A stretch of DNA of 64,000 nucleotides, taken from Clostridiaceae bacterium Marseille-Q4143 (GTDB taxonomy: Bacteria; Bacillota; Clostridia; Lachnospirales; Lachnospiraceae). The notes beneath the pieces are model-generated. The model ran no database searches. It had not been told where the DNA came from and saw only the letters and a list, made by a program, of their open reading frames with translations. This document shows, piece by piece, positions 23,743 to 32,501 of the stretch. The stretch spans positions 3,110,416-3,174,415 of the forward strand of contig CP073693.1 of assembly GCA_018228645.1 (NCBI GenBank), in the 5' to 3' direction. Positions within the stretch are counted from its first letter, which is position 1. Every line of letters begins with the position of its first letter. A program made the translations under genes and the position numbers.

Positions 23743-24987
23743 ATGGCAAGAAGAGAAAAGAAACCTGTACACAAAGTAGTAATGACAGAGGGAAAGCGAA
23801 ACATCATTCAGCAACTTCTTCAGGAATATGATATTGAAACCGCTGAAGATATCCAGAATGCTCTTAAGGATCTGCTTGGCGGCACCATCAAAGAGATGAT
23901 GGAAGCAGAAATGGATGGTCATCTTGGCTACCAGAAATTTGAACGATCTGATAGCGATGATTACCGCAATGGATATAAATCAAAGCGTGTAAACAGCAGC
24001 TATGGCAGCATGGATATCGATGTTTCACAGGATCGTAAATCAACATTTGAGCCACAGATTGTAAAGAAACGTCAGAAGGATATTTCTGATATCGATCAGA
24101 AGATTATTTCCATGTATGCAAAAGGGATGACAACCCGGCAAATATCCGAAACCATCGAAGATATCTACGGTTTTGGGACATCAGAGGGCTTTATTTCAGA
24201 CGTTACAGATAAAATTCTGCCTCAGATCGAAGACTGGCAAAATCGACCACTGGATGAGGTATATCCGATCCTCTATATAGATGCCATCCATTATTCTGTA
24301 CGAGATAATGGAGTGATCAGAAAACTGGCTGCCTATGTCATTCTTGGCATCAACACAGAAGGGAAAAAAGAGGTTCTTTCAATCACTGTCGGTGATAATA
24401 AAAGTTCAAAGTACTGGCTGTCTGTTCTGAATGAGCTGAAGAATCGTGGTGTAAAGGATATCCTGATTATCTGCGCTGACGGTCTTAGTGGCATTAAAGA
24501 GGCAATTGCCGCTGCATTTCCAAAAACAGAGTATCAGAGATGTATTGTACATCAGGTAAGAAACACGCTAAAATATGTTCCGGATAAGGACAGAAAAGCG
24601 TTCGCTTCCGACCTAAAAACGATTTACCATGCTTCCGATGAAGAGAAAGCTAGACTGGCTCTGGATCGTGTTACTGAAAAATGGACCGCAAAATACCCGA
24701 ATTCTATGAAGCGCTGGGATGATAACTGGGATGCAATAACGCCGATTTTCAAGTTCTCACCGGATTTCAGAAAGGTTATTTACACGACCAATGCAATCGA
24801 AAGTCTGAATTCTACCTACCGTAAGCTCAACCGTCAGAGAAGCGTATTTCCAAGTGATACAGCACTTCTGAAAGCCCTGTATCTGGCTACTTTCGAAGCC
24901 ACTAAAAAATGGACTATGAGCATTCGGAGCTGGGGACAGGTCTACGGTGAGCTCAGCATTATGTATAAGGGAAGACTCCCAGAATAG
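23743..24987 (+). CDS. IS256-family transposase (Transposase_mut)
   Basis: A full-length 414-residue DDE transposase. The catalytic residues are in YIDAIHYSV (first Asp), ICADGLSGIKEA (second Asp) and TTNAIESLNSTYRKL (Glu). The insertion domain and the C/H motif YQRCIVHQVRNT are present, and the N-terminal domain (LLGGTIKEMMEAEMDGHLGY) is typical. GGAGG lies ten bases upstream of the ATG. The gene is intact and probably able to act on compatible ends. Confidence 0.95.
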   Translation: MARREKKPVHKVVMTEGKRNIIQQLLQEYDIETAEDIQNALKDLLGGTIKEMMEAEMDGHLGYQKFERSDSDDYRNGYKSKRVNSSYGSMDIDVSQDRKSTFEPQIVKKRQKDISDIDQKIISMYAKGMTTRQISETIEDIYGFGTSEGFISDVTDKILPQIEDWQNRPLDEVYPILYIDAIHYSVRDNGVIRKLAAYVILGINTEGKKEVLSITVGDNKSSKYWLSVLNELKNRGVKDILIICADGLSGIKEAIAAAFPKTEYQRCIVHQVRNTLKYVPDKDRKAFASDLKTIYHASDEEKARLALDRVTEKWTAKYPNSMKRWDDNWDAITPIFKFSPDFRKVIYTTNAIESLNSTYRKLNRQRSVFPSDTALLKALYLATFEATKKWTMSIRSWGQVYGELSIMYKGRLPE

Positions 24988-25061
24988 CAGAATCTGTATG
25001 CATGATGAGAAGGACGTCTTTGACGTCCGCTCTTGACATGCCTGAAATCATGTCGTATATA

Positions 25062-25099
25062 TAAAACAAGAACTGGAAGCTCCAATTTAGTGCTTCCAG
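25062..25099 (-). terminator. Hairpin at the IS256 right end, terminator-like on the minus strand
   Basis: CTGGAAGC and GCTTCCAG (25073-25099) form an 8-bp stem around an 11-base loop; on the minus strand TTCTTGTTTT follows. It would stop transcripts coming from the JAB fragment side before they enter the IS. A smaller hairpin GGACGTC/GACGTCC lies at 25011-25027. Confidence 0.45.
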
Positions 25100-25147
25100 C
25101 TCAATCATTATCATAGAAGATTATTATTTACAGACTTTTCTTCATAG

Positions 25148-25354
25148 TCAATGTTCCTCATAAGCAATATCATACTGAAAATACCCATACTCATGAATTA
25201 CATTTTGATATCCACTATCTGTTGCTTCCAATATCGAAATGTCCCTTTTGGATTTAGAATATCCCAATAACACCCCACCTGTTTCTGTATCCGGAAAGCG
25301 ACTTAATTCATTTTTAATAACAATCTGCGCTCTTTTAGAAATAAAACAATACAT
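25148..25354 (-). pseudogene. JAB/MPN metalloprotease fragment cut by IS256
   Basis: The 68 residues are the N-terminal half of a JAB (JAMM) domain: AQIVIKNELSRFPDTETGGV, then LLGYSKSKRDISILEATDSG, with the motif Glu in ETGG. The text ends in AYEEH where relatives continue towards the H-x-H-x7-S-x2-D zinc site, which is missing. The stop lies at the IS256 boundary. JAB proteins remove ubiquitin-like modifiers or process them in bacterial ubiquitin-like systems. The ATG at 25354 is one base after the stop of the zinc-ribbon gene; a longer frame upstream overlaps that gene and is unlikely. Confidence 0.7.
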
Positions 25355-25355
25355 T

Positions 25356-25502
25356 TTATTTACGATATGCAATCCCACCACACTGAGTACAAATAGAAGT
25401 ATTCTGCCATGAAGGAGCCAGTTTTCGTTCCTCAAAACCGCAACTTGAGCATTTAAACCCGTCATTTTCGAAATGACCAGTCGGAATTAACAGTTTTTTC
25501 AT
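25356..25502 (-). CDS. 48-residue zinc-ribbon protein preceding the JAB fragment
   Basis: Reads MKKLLIPTGHFENDGFKCSS and goes on CGFEERKLAPSWQNTSICTQ with CGGIAYRK: two Cys-x-x-Cys pairs separated by 20 residues, a zinc ribbon. No good ribosome site precedes the ATG at 25502; AAGGAG with an ATG at 25527 starts a different frame that overlaps it, so a one-base slip may separate the true start from the body. It is tightly coupled to the JAB gene and was probably part of the same operon. Confidence 0.5.
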   Translation of the reverse strand: MKKLLIPTGHFENDGFKCSSCGFEERKLAPSWQNTSICTQCGGIAYRK

Positions 25503-25545
25503 TGGTTGTTTTGATGATCATTTTCATTATTTTTTCAATCTCCTT

Positions 25546-25662
25546 TTATATAGTTTCTGAAATAAATATTATGCTACTTCGATATTCTACGGTTTTTTCA
25601 AAAAATGATTGTCCAACTTCTGCTTTTATATAGCATAAAGAATCAGAACACGAATTAGTCAC
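25546..25662 (-). other. Short coding-like frame (38 codons, GTG start), uncertain
   Basis: Between the 84-residue gene and the zinc-ribbon gene an open frame reads MTNSCSDSLCYIKAEVGQSF and ends VEYRSSIIFISETI. It has no ribosome site and may be the tail of a lost gene. Otherwise 25503-25685 is AT-rich and shows nothing else. Confidence 0.2.
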
Positions 25663-25685
25663 TAAATAATTTCTACATATAGCTA

Positions 25686-25940
25686 TTAAAAATCATGCTC
25701 TCCATTCCTTACTTCATTACAAATTGTTTCTATTTCCAATAAATGTTGGTAATAGAGGTCCTCTGCTATATCGAAATCTTTATCATCAAGATCTCGATTT
25801 TTTCCTGGAATTCTTGAATTTGTACGACGTCCTCTTTTGTAAATATGAACATGACTTCCTTCACGATTCATATCGTCTTTTCCAGCTTCTACTGCTATTG
25901 AAACACTGCCCTCACTCCATTCCTCAATAATTTTAGCCAC
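25686..25940 (-). CDS. Unrecognised 84-residue protein
   Basis: A small charged protein: KIIEEWSEGSVSIAVEAGKD, then SHVHIYKRGRRTNSRIPGKN and an acidic helix DIAEDLYYQHLLEIETICNE. The HVHIYKRG strand weakly recalls PHVSLERNG in the 82-residue protein on the other side of IS256, so both may belong to one group of small beta-plus-helix proteins. The ATG is preceded by GGAGG at about nine bases. It lies 24 bases before the uncertain 38-codon frame and may be the first gene of the zinc-ribbon/JAB operon. Function unknown. Confidence 0.55.
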   Translation of the reverse strand: MAKIIEEWSEGSVSIAVEAGKDDMNREGSHVHIYKRGRRTNSRIPGKNRDLDDKDFDIAEDLYYQHLLEIETICNEVRNGEHDF

Positions 25941-26066
25941 AAAAACACCTCCATTATTTATTCCCTATATTTTATGTTATATTTTTATATATTTTATCAT
26001 ATTTTCTTCATTTTTCTATATATTTTTACTATAAATCTAATATTATCTTTTCAATATGTTATCAAA

Positions 26067-26096
26067 TATTATACACTACGGGGTATTATACACTAC
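26067..26096. repeat. 13-bp direct repeat at the end of the Sel1 gene
   Basis: TATTATACACTAC occurs at 26067-26079 and 26084-26096; the second copy includes the TAG stop of the Sel1-repeat gene. Probably a local slippage product. Confidence 0.5.
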
Positions 26097-26974
26097 TTAT
26101 ATCTTTTTTCTCTTTGAATTTCATTTTCTAGATTGGCAGCTAACTCTTTCACTTTTTGAGGAACATTTTCTGATGCTCCTTTTGAAATTGCTATCCTAAA
26201 TTTTTTTAGATATTCCTCCGCATAAAATATATTCTTATTTACGCCCTCTCCGTAATAATAGTGCATTGCCAACCCATATAATGCACATACATTTCCATTA
26301 CTCACAGCTTTCTTATAATAATAGACAGCATCCTTACTCCTCTCTTTTTCATCAAAGAGAATTGCACACATATTCATTGATTCTGCATCTCCTCTTTCTG
26401 CTGCCTTATAAAACCATATTAGCGCTTTTCGAATATTTTCCTCTGTTCCTTCTCCATGCCAATAACAATACCCCAAATATCTCTGAGCTGCTACATGTCC
26501 TCTATATGCCGCTTCAAAAAAATAATTAAATGTCTTCTTGGCATCATGTTTTTCACTCTGATGATATTCTATATATCCGATACTATATATTGCATCCAAA
26601 TTTCCTAATTTCGATGCCTTCAAATAATATGTCATTGCTTTATCTAAATCTTTATTTTTTCCATTTCGTCCATAATAATAGTTTTCTCCCATTTCATATT
26701 CAGATGCACCTTCACTTGTACATTTGTTTCCAATCTTTATCTCATTTGCTTCTTTTCGAATTGATTTCAATGACCATTCTCTATTAGGCTCATAAGATAA
26801 TTCTTGTAAATATCTTATTATGTAATAAATTAATGTAAATGGAGAAAACACAATTACCAAAAAAGCCACTATATTTAACGCTAACACAGGAATATGCAGC
26901 ACTGGTCCAATAATGAAACTGAAAACAACCAATACAAGATTTACAATAAACTTATTTTTATATTTTTCACTCAT
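26093..26974 (-). CDS. Membrane-anchored Sel1-repeat (SLR/TPR) protein
   Basis: A 293-residue protein. Two hydrophobic segments at about 9-55 (FIVNLVLVVFSFIIGPVLHI, then IVAFLVIVFSPFTLIYYIIR) anchor a C-terminal array of Sel1-like repeats from about 85 to 265: AMTYYLKASKLGNLDAIYSI, AAQRYLGYCYWHGEGTEENI, ALYGLAMHYYYGEGVNKNIF. These 36-residue helix pairs make a protein-binding scaffold. The ATG follows GGAGGG by six bases. It is the last gene before conserved core genes and may be the edge of the accessory island. Sel1 proteins occur in signalling and contact systems; no partner can be named here. Confidence 0.8.
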   Translation of the reverse strand: MSEKYKNKFIVNLVLVVFSFIIGPVLHIPVLALNIVAFLVIVFSPFTLIYYIIRYLQELSYEPNREWSLKSIRKEANEIKIGNKCTSEGASEYEMGENYYYGRNGKNKDLDKAMTYYLKASKLGNLDAIYSIGYIEYHQSEKHDAKKTFNYFFEAAYRGHVAAQRYLGYCYWHGEGTEENIRKALIWFYKAAERGDAESMNMCAILFDEKERSKDAVYYYKKAVSNGNVCALYGLAMHYYYGEGVNKNIFYAEEYLKKFRIAISKGASENVPQKVKELAANLENEIQREKRYK

Positions 26975-27088
26975 CTATTTCCCTCCACTGCAAATTTTCA
27001 ACAATATTTAATACCGCAACCCTCATCATTTGTTCTCCTGTATGTATTCACTAAGTTCACTTTATTGTATCACGAATTTACATAACAA

Positions 27089-27118
27089 AAAAGCAGAGTA
27101 TCTATTTACTCTGCTTTT
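27089..27118. terminator. Bidirectional terminator between core and island
   Basis: AAAGCAGAGTA and TACTCTGCTTT form an 11-bp stem with a 6-base loop, flanked by T runs on both strands. On the minus strand it ends the yqeY transcript. Confidence 0.85.
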
Positions 27119-27172
27119 ATATAATCCCTAATTCTTTTTCCAGCCACTGAATTACAATTCCACAATATCGTC

Positions 27173-27610
27173 TTATTTCGTCAGCTCCGCAACGACCTGG
27201 TTAATGACTTTACCGTCAGCTTTGCCTTTCAGTTCGCCCATAACGGTTTTCATGATCATGCCTTTATTCTTGGTAGCCAGCACTTCAGCAAATTTGCTGG
27301 TGAGAATTTCTTTTACTTCTTCTGCACTCAACAGCTTCGGAGCAAACTCACTCATCACTTCGTAACGTGCTTTGTACTCTGCCAGAAGATCTTCTCTGGA
27401 AGCCGGGCAGGTATCAATCTGTTCTTTTACACTTTTCAATTCTTTTAAAATGACCTGACTTACCATATCTTCCGGGATATCATCGCGGCAGCCTGCATCG
27501 ATACCTGCTTTTTTCACTGCAGATACCAGTGCGGAAATGGAATCTTTTCTCGCTTTGTCCTTTGCTTTCATTGCTGCGATCATTGCATCCTGTAAATCTT
27601 TTAATTTCAT
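27173..27610 (-). CDS. YqeY/GatB-like domain protein
   Basis: A 145-residue cytoplasmic helical protein of the YqeY family, which resembles the tRNA-binding tail domain of the GatB amidotransferase subunit. Characteristic blocks: MIAAMKAKDKARKDSISALV near the start, EEVKEILTSKFAE, and GMIMKTVMGELKGKADGKVI, then NQVVAELTK at the end. It may assist aminoacyl-tRNA amidation, but the family role is unproven. Its ATG overlaps the stop of the CBS-domain gene (ATGA), so the two are coupled. Confidence 0.88.
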   Translation of the reverse strand: MKLKDLQDAMIAAMKAKDKARKDSISALVSAVKKAGIDAGCRDDIPEDMVSQVILKELKSVKEQIDTCPASREDLLAEYKARYEVMSEFAPKLLSAEEVKEILTSKFAEVLATKNKGMIMKTVMGELKGKADGKVINQVVAELTK

Positions 27611-28035
27611 GACTTCTTTTCCTCCTCAAGCCTTCTGGCATACTCCTCGTAGCAGAAACGGATGATATCCTTTCTGGTTACGATGCCGATAAATATTTTT
27701 TTATCGTCAATAACCGGAACAAAGTTCTGGTTCATGGCCATCTGTACCAAATCCTCCATGGTTGCGTCGATGGAAACCGGTTTGAACGGAATGCGCCGTT
27801 CTACACTGGTCACTGGAATATTCTCCGCTTCCTTCAGATTCATGTTATAGCGCTTTTTCAGCGTCCATAAAATATCCCCTTCTGTAACTGTTCCCACATA
27901 GTGTCCTTCCCGGTCGATCATAGGAATGGCGGTATAACCGCTCCGTTCCAGTTTCTCAATGGCCTGTCTGAGGGTCCATTCCTTTTGGAGATGGGCCACC
28001 TCACTTTTCGGGGTCAGAAAAAATAATACATTCAT
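27607..28035 (-). CDS. CBS-pair domain protein
   Basis: A 142-residue protein made of two CBS motifs: first at about 5-60 (ALERSGYTAIPMIDREGHYV then GTVTEGDI), second at about 80-130 (TMEDLVQMAMNQNFVPVIDD then IFIGIVTRKDII). CBS pairs bind adenosine nucleotides and act as energy sensors. It has no attached enzyme domain, so it is probably a stand-alone regulator. It is coupled to yqeY by an ATGA overlap and preceded by the cardiolipin synthase gene at 43 bases. Confidence 0.85.
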   Translation of the reverse strand: MNVLFFLTPKSEVAHLQKEWTLRQAIEKLERSGYTAIPMIDREGHYVGTVTEGDILWTLKKRYNMNLKEAENIPVTSVERRIPFKPVSIDATMEDLVQMAMNQNFVPVIDDKKIFIGIVTRKDIIRFCYEEYARRLEEEKKS

Positions 28036-28078
28036 CCTTCTCTTTTCATCCTGTCGTAATTATAGTTTTTACAGTACT

Positions 28079-29623
28079 TTACATCAGCGGAGCCAGTACA
28101 CGGAGTACGGAAGTAAGAAGATCTCCAATCACACCTTGTCTGCAGTCTCCCATGGTTACTTCATGACACTTCGGGAAACACTCCTCCATATCCTTTTTCA
28201 CATCCATCACTGCTTTACACCCATACAGCAGTGTTCCACACTCAAAGTGCAGGTAAAGACTCCGGAAATCCATATTGATGGTTCCTACTGTCGCAATCCG
28301 GTCGTCGCACACATAGGATTTTGCATGAACAAATCCCGGCGTGTATTCATAGATCTTGACGCCTGCCCGAAGAAGCGGCGGATAATAAGATTTCGCCATA
28401 TAAAATACCATCGGTTTATCCGGAATACCAGGCATAAGAATCCTTACATCCACACCGCGCTTGGCTGCCGTACAGAGTGCATTTTCCATTTCATCACTGA
28501 TCAGCAGATAGGGTGTTGCTATATAAACGTAATCCTTCGCCTGATTCAGGATATTGATATAGACATTCTCCCCCAGTTCTTCAAAATCCAGCGGTGTATC
28601 GGAGTATGGCACCACATAGCCGTCGCTTTCAAAAGGTTCCGGATGCCACCGATGGGGATCAAAGGCTTTAAAATCCGTCTCCGGCTCCCGGAATGCATTC
28701 CACATTTCCAGAAACATCATGCTGAAATTGAAGACGGCCTCACCATGAATCCGCACCCCTGTATCTTTCCAGTGTCCGAACCTCATCTTCCGGTTGATAT
28801 ATTCATCTGCCAGATTGATACCGCCATTGTAAGCTGTGTGACCGTCAATCACCAAAATTTTCCGATGGTCACGGTTATTCATGGCAAGAGACAAAAACGG
28901 TACAAAACGGTTGAATGCCATGCATTTGATACCTTTAGATTCCATAATCTTTGTATAATGTATTGGCAGCAATGACACGCATCCTACGTCATCATAAATA
29001 AGCCGGACATCCACACCTTCTTTTACTTTCCGTTCCAGTATCTCCAGAATCATGTCCCACATGACACCTTCAGCAATAATGAAATATTCCAGATAAATAT
29101 AATGTTTTGCCGCCTGCAGATCTTTTAACATGGCATCAAACATCTTTTCACCCACCGGAAAATATTCAACTGTCGTATTTTTCCACGCCGGATAGGGGCC
29201 ATAATTTCCAATATACCGGATATTTCCGGCAACCCTGGCATCCTGTTTCTCGATTTCCTGCAGGACATCTTCATTTTGCTTCAGCGCATCTGTCATACTG
29301 TCTTTGACAACTGCCATCTTTGCAGCCAGTTTTTTCCCCGGCTTTTTGTTGCCGATCATTACATAAAGGATGCCTCCCAAAAGCGGAATCACCATAATGA
29401 GGATCATCCAGGCTATTTTGTAAGCAGAATTTTCATCCTTCCGGATCAGATATAACAGAATAATCACACTCAGCACACGGAAAAAACCATTAACGACAAT
29501 TGAATAATTCGCGAGTCTGTTCAGAAACAACAGGTACCATGACAACTGCACCAGCAGAGCCAGGCCTACCACAACTACACGACTGGTAAATATCTTCAGG
29601 AGTTTCCTCATATGCGCTTTCAT
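28079..29623 (-). CDS. cls: Cardiolipin synthase (phospholipase D family)
   Basis: A 514-residue membrane enzyme that joins two phosphatidylglycerol molecules into cardiolipin plus glycerol. Two N-terminal membrane helices (about 15-33 and 38-58, then WMILIMVIPLLGGILYVMIG) precede two PLD domains. The first HKD motif is HRKILVIDGHTAYNGG near 250; the second is HAKSYVCDDRIATVGTINMD near 433, so both halves of the active site are complete. The length is usual for Firmicute Cls. It is read in the direction of CBS and yqeY with small gaps. Confidence 0.93.
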   Translation of the reverse strand: MKAHMRKLLKIFTSRVVVVGLALLVQLSWYLLFLNRLANYSIVVNGFFRVLSVIILLYLIRKDENSAYKIAWMILIMVIPLLGGILYVMIGNKKPGKKLAAKMAVVKDSMTDALKQNEDVLQEIEKQDARVAGNIRYIGNYGPYPAWKNTTVEYFPVGEKMFDAMLKDLQAAKHYIYLEYFIIAEGVMWDMILEILERKVKEGVDVRLIYDDVGCVSLLPIHYTKIMESKGIKCMAFNRFVPFLSLAMNNRDHRKILVIDGHTAYNGGINLADEYINRKMRFGHWKDTGVRIHGEAVFNFSMMFLEMWNAFREPETDFKAFDPHRWHPEPFESDGYVVPYSDTPLDFEELGENVYINILNQAKDYVYIATPYLLISDEMENALCTAAKRGVDVRILMPGIPDKPMVFYMAKSYYPPLLRAGVKIYEYTPGFVHAKSYVCDDRIATVGTINMDFRSLYLHFECGTLLYGCKAVMDVKKDMEECFPKCHEVTMGDCRQGVIGDLLTSVLRVLAPLM

Positions 29624-29691
29624 TCACTCACCTCATGTCTAACTATCCGATACCAGTATATCCCTTTTTCCAGTGGTTTTCCATTAAAACT

Positions 29692-30513
29692 TTATGAATT
29701 CTGATCAAGATGTACAGTCATCTGCGGGAACGGGATGTCTATCTGCTCGGCATTCAGTCGATTATGAACAGCTTCCAGCACACTCCATTTCACTGCCCAG
29801 TAGTCCTCGCATTTGACCCACGGACGGATCAGCACGTTCACGCCGCTGTCTCCCAGATTATCCACTGCTACGATCGGAGCCGGATCTTTCAAAATTCGTT
29901 CATCCTGATTCAGGATGTCCATAATCACTTCTCTTGCCTTCTTCAGGTCAGAACCATATCCCACATCTACGCTCATATCCACGCGGCGAATTTCATTGGC
30001 TGAATAATTCGTGATATTACTGTTGGAAAGACTACCATTTGGCAGTACAACATTTCGGTTATCCACCGTATGTAAGGTTGTGTAGAACAGGGATATCACT
30101 GCTACCGTTCCTTCACAGCCACAGACGCTCACATAATCCCCCACCACAAAGGGTTTCAGAATCAGAATCAGGATACCGCCTGCAAAGTTGGACAGGCTGC
30201 CCTGCAAAGACAGACCAATGGCTACTCCAGCAGAACCAAGGATAGTAATAAAAGAAGTTGTCTGCACTCCAAAATGTCCTAACAGTGCCAGAATCAATAC
30301 CGCATAGGCTACAAATTTTACAAATGCGTCCAGAAACTGCACGACTCCGGTATCAATACTGGAACGTTCCAGTGCACTTTTTAACAGTTTTCTTGCCACA
30401 TTAATAACTTTAATGCCAATAATCAGGAGAATCACTGCCCATACAATGGACAGCCCCGCATCCAGAAATTTCGGCCATACATTGTCAATCCAGTTCGTCA
30501 TTTCTCTTTCCAT
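29692..30513 (-). CDS. MscS-family mechanosensitive channel
   Basis: A 273-residue membrane protein with three N-terminal helices. The third, pore-lining helix reads GSAGVAIGLSLQGSLSNFAG, the glycine/alanine pattern of small-conductance mechanosensitive channels. The beta domain follows (GDYVSVCGCEGTVAVISLFY, TVDNRNVVLPNGSLSNSNIT) and the C-terminal alpha-beta domain. It opens under membrane tension to release solutes. AGAGG lies eight bases before the ATG. It lies between ligA and cls with no promoter that I can pick out. Confidence 0.93.
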   Translation of the reverse strand: MEREMTNWIDNVWPKFLDAGLSIVWAVILLIIGIKVINVARKLLKSALERSSIDTGVVQFLDAFVKFVAYAVLILALLGHFGVQTTSFITILGSAGVAIGLSLQGSLSNFAGGILILILKPFVVGDYVSVCGCEGTVAVISLFYTTLHTVDNRNVVLPNGSLSNSNITNYSANEIRRVDMSVDVGYGSDLKKAREVIMDILNQDERILKDPAPIVAVDNLGDSGVNVLIRPWVKCEDYWAVKWSVLEAVHNRLNAEQIDIPFPQMTVHLDQNS

Positions 30514-30530
30514 AGCTTATACCTCTTTTA

Positions 30531-32501
30531 TCAATCATTTGTAAACCGGTCGATAAAATCCTGTTCGGAAATAATCTCCACGCCCAGTTCTTTTGCTTTT
30601 TTATTTTTGGAAGAATTGGACATCACATCGTTGTTGATGAGATAATCCGTCTTTGATGTCACGCTGCCGGTTACCTTACCGCCCTTTGTTTCAATAAAAT
30701 CTTTAAGGGCCGCCCGGTTATCAAACTGCTCCAGACTTCCGGTGATGACAAATACTTTTCCTGACAGGTTCTGCTGGCTTTCATCTACTGTCTCTTTATA
30801 GAGGTCCAGCTCTCCCAGCAGATCGTCAAGCCATCGGTTGTGCTCCTCATTTTTAAAATAAGCCTCCACGCTGGCACCGATCACGCCGCCAATACCAGGA
30901 ATCTGGCTCAGTTCCTCCGCCGTTGCTTTCCGAAGCTTCGTTCCATCGTCATCATACTCTTTGCAAAGCATCTTCGCATTGGCAAGTCCAATATTCGGAA
31001 TACCAAGGCTGTAGATCACTCTGGAAAGAGTCGTATGTCTTGCTTTCTGCACACTGTCCATAAGGTTTTCATAGGATTTTACACCCATGCCTTCCATCCC
31101 GACGATCTCTTCTTTGTAGCGATCCAGACGGAACAGATCCGCATATTCCTTGATGAATCCTTTGTCAATAAATTTCTCCAGCGTCATCTCTGACAAACCG
31201 TCAATGTTCATGGCATCTCTGCTTACAAATAATGTAAATGCTTTGATTTTCTTTGCCGGACATTCCGGATTGGTGCAATAAAGGGATTCCACATCATTGG
31301 TTTTCCGGATTTCCGTGGCACCACCGCACACCGGACAGACAGACGGAATCTCTACCGTTCCGCTTCCAGTCAGGTTCTCTGCAATCTGCGGAATGATCAT
31401 ATTGGCCTTATAGACGGTGATCACATCACCAATACCTAGCTTTAATCCTTTTAAAATGCTCACATTATGAACAGACGCACGGCTGACTGTTGTCCCTTCC
31501 AGTTCCACCGGTTCAAAGATGGCCACTGGATTGATAAGGCCGGTTCTGGACGGACTCCACTCAATCTCCTGCAGATGAGTTTCCCGCAGTTCATCCTGCC
31601 ATTTGAATGCATAGGAATCTCTTGGAAATTTTGCTGTTCTTCCTAAAGACTGCCCATATGCAATGTCATCATAGGTTGCCACCAGTCCATCGGATGGGAA
31701 ATCATTGTGTACAATAGCTTCTGAAAACCACTGTACAGTCTCCGGCACCTGGACACCAGTCACCTTCTTATATTCCACCACATCAAAGCCCTGGCTTTTC
31801 AGCCACAGAAACTGCTTTTCTCTGGAATTATCAAACTTCACACCTTCGGCCTGAACCAGTGCGAATGCATAAAAATAGACATTTCGCTTTGCCGTGATCT
31901 CATTATTCAGCTGACGGACGGAACCGCTGCATAAGTTTCGCGGATTTTTATATTTGGCTGCTTCATCCTCGATCTCTTCATTGATTCTCTCAAAGTCAGA
32001 ATAACGAATCACTGCCTCACCTCGAAGAATCACCTGTTCTTTGCAGGGAATCGTAAGCGGAACATTTTTAAAAACTTTTGCATTGTTCGTAATGACTTCT
32101 CCCACTTCACCATTTCCTCTGGTGACAGCCTTGGAAAGCTGGCCATTTTCATAGGTCAGAACAACCGTCAGCCCATCCAGCTTCCAGGACAGCAATACCT
32201 CATGATCTCCGGCAAATGCCGCCAGTTCTCCTACATCCTTGGTCTTATCAAGTGAAAGCATCGGTGACGCATGACGCTCTTTCGGCAGCTCGTCCACTGC
32301 TTCATAGCCTACTGTCATGGTAGGACTGCCGGATAACACCGTGCCGGTCTCTTTCTCTAATGCCGTCAGTTCATCATAGAGCTTATCATACTCCAGATTG
32401 CTCATAATCTCCCGGTCTTCTGCATAGTAAGCCTTCGACGCATTCCGGAGCAGTTCTCCCAACTCCTTCATACGTGCAATCTGCTGCTCCTTATTCGTCA
32501 T
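30531..32501 (-). CDS. ligA: NAD-dependent DNA ligase, divergent LigA
   Basis: A 656-residue replication and repair ligase. Domains in order: Ia NAD-binding helices (YYAEDREIMSNLEYDKLYDE), adenylation domain with KLDG near 107, OB fold, a four-Cys zinc finger (CPVCGG...CTNPEC, about 385-412), HhH repeats, and a C-terminal BRCT domain (about 575-656, VFVITGSLEQF). The usual CKIDG and TRGDGxxGEDVT read SWKLDG and TRGNGEVGEVIT here, so it belongs to a divergent branch. The ATG at 32501 has AGGAGG nine bases upstream and overlaps the pseudouridine synthase gene by 11 bases; a longer frame exists but is less likely. Confidence 0.9.
   Translation of the reverse strand: MTNKEQQIARMKELGELLRNASKAYYAEDREIMSNLEYDKLYDELTALEKETGTVLSGSPTMTVGYEAVDELPKERHASPMLSLDKTKDVGELAAFAGDHEVLLSWKLDGLTVVLTYENGQLSKAVTRGNGEVGEVITNNAKVFKNVPLTIPCKEQVILRGEAVIRYSDFERINEEIEDEAAKYKNPRNLCSGSVRQLNNEITAKRNVYFYAFALVQAEGVKFDNSREKQFLWLKSQGFDVVEYKKVTGVQVPETVQWFSEAIVHNDFPSDGLVATYDDIAYGQSLGRTAKFPRDSYAFKWQDELRETHLQEIEWSPSRTGLINPVAIFEPVELEGTTVSRASVHNVSILKGLKLGIGDVITVYKANMIIPQIAENLTGSGTVEIPSVCPVCGGATEIRKTNDVESLYCTNPECPAKKIKAFTLFVSRDAMNIDGLSEMTLEKFIDKGFIKEYADLFRLDRYKEEIVGMEGMGVKSYENLMDSVQKARHTTLSRVIYSLGIPNIGLANAKMLCKEYDDDGTKLRKATAEELSQIPGIGGVIGASVEAYFKNEEHNRWLDDLLGELDLYKETVDESQQNLSGKVFVITGSLEQFDNRAALKDFIETKGGKVTGSVTSKTDYLINNDVMSNSSKNKKAKELGVEIISEQDFIDRFTND

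Larger units (their letters stand above)
23660..25149 (+). mobile_element. IS256-family insertion sequence
   Basis: Contains one transposase gene. The ends are imperfect inverted repeats: TCTGTAAATA at 23677-23686 is matched by TATTTACAGA at 25125-25134, and outward of these GAGTGTGCGAA faces a diverged GACTATGAAG. The outer limits are estimated. I see no clear target duplication (TAATAAAC against AATGTTCC), so it may have been involved in a deletion. Its right end lies against a truncated JAB gene. Confidence 0.75.

Noticed and set aside
27120..27172. Coding-like text QWLEKELGII on the minus strand overlapping the end of yqeY in another frame
   Set aside because: No start codon and only about 20 codons; may be the tail of a gene lost at the island border, but cannot be supported.
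27959..28975. 338-codon plus-strand frame
   Set aside because: Antisense of cardiolipin synthase, which has complete motifs.
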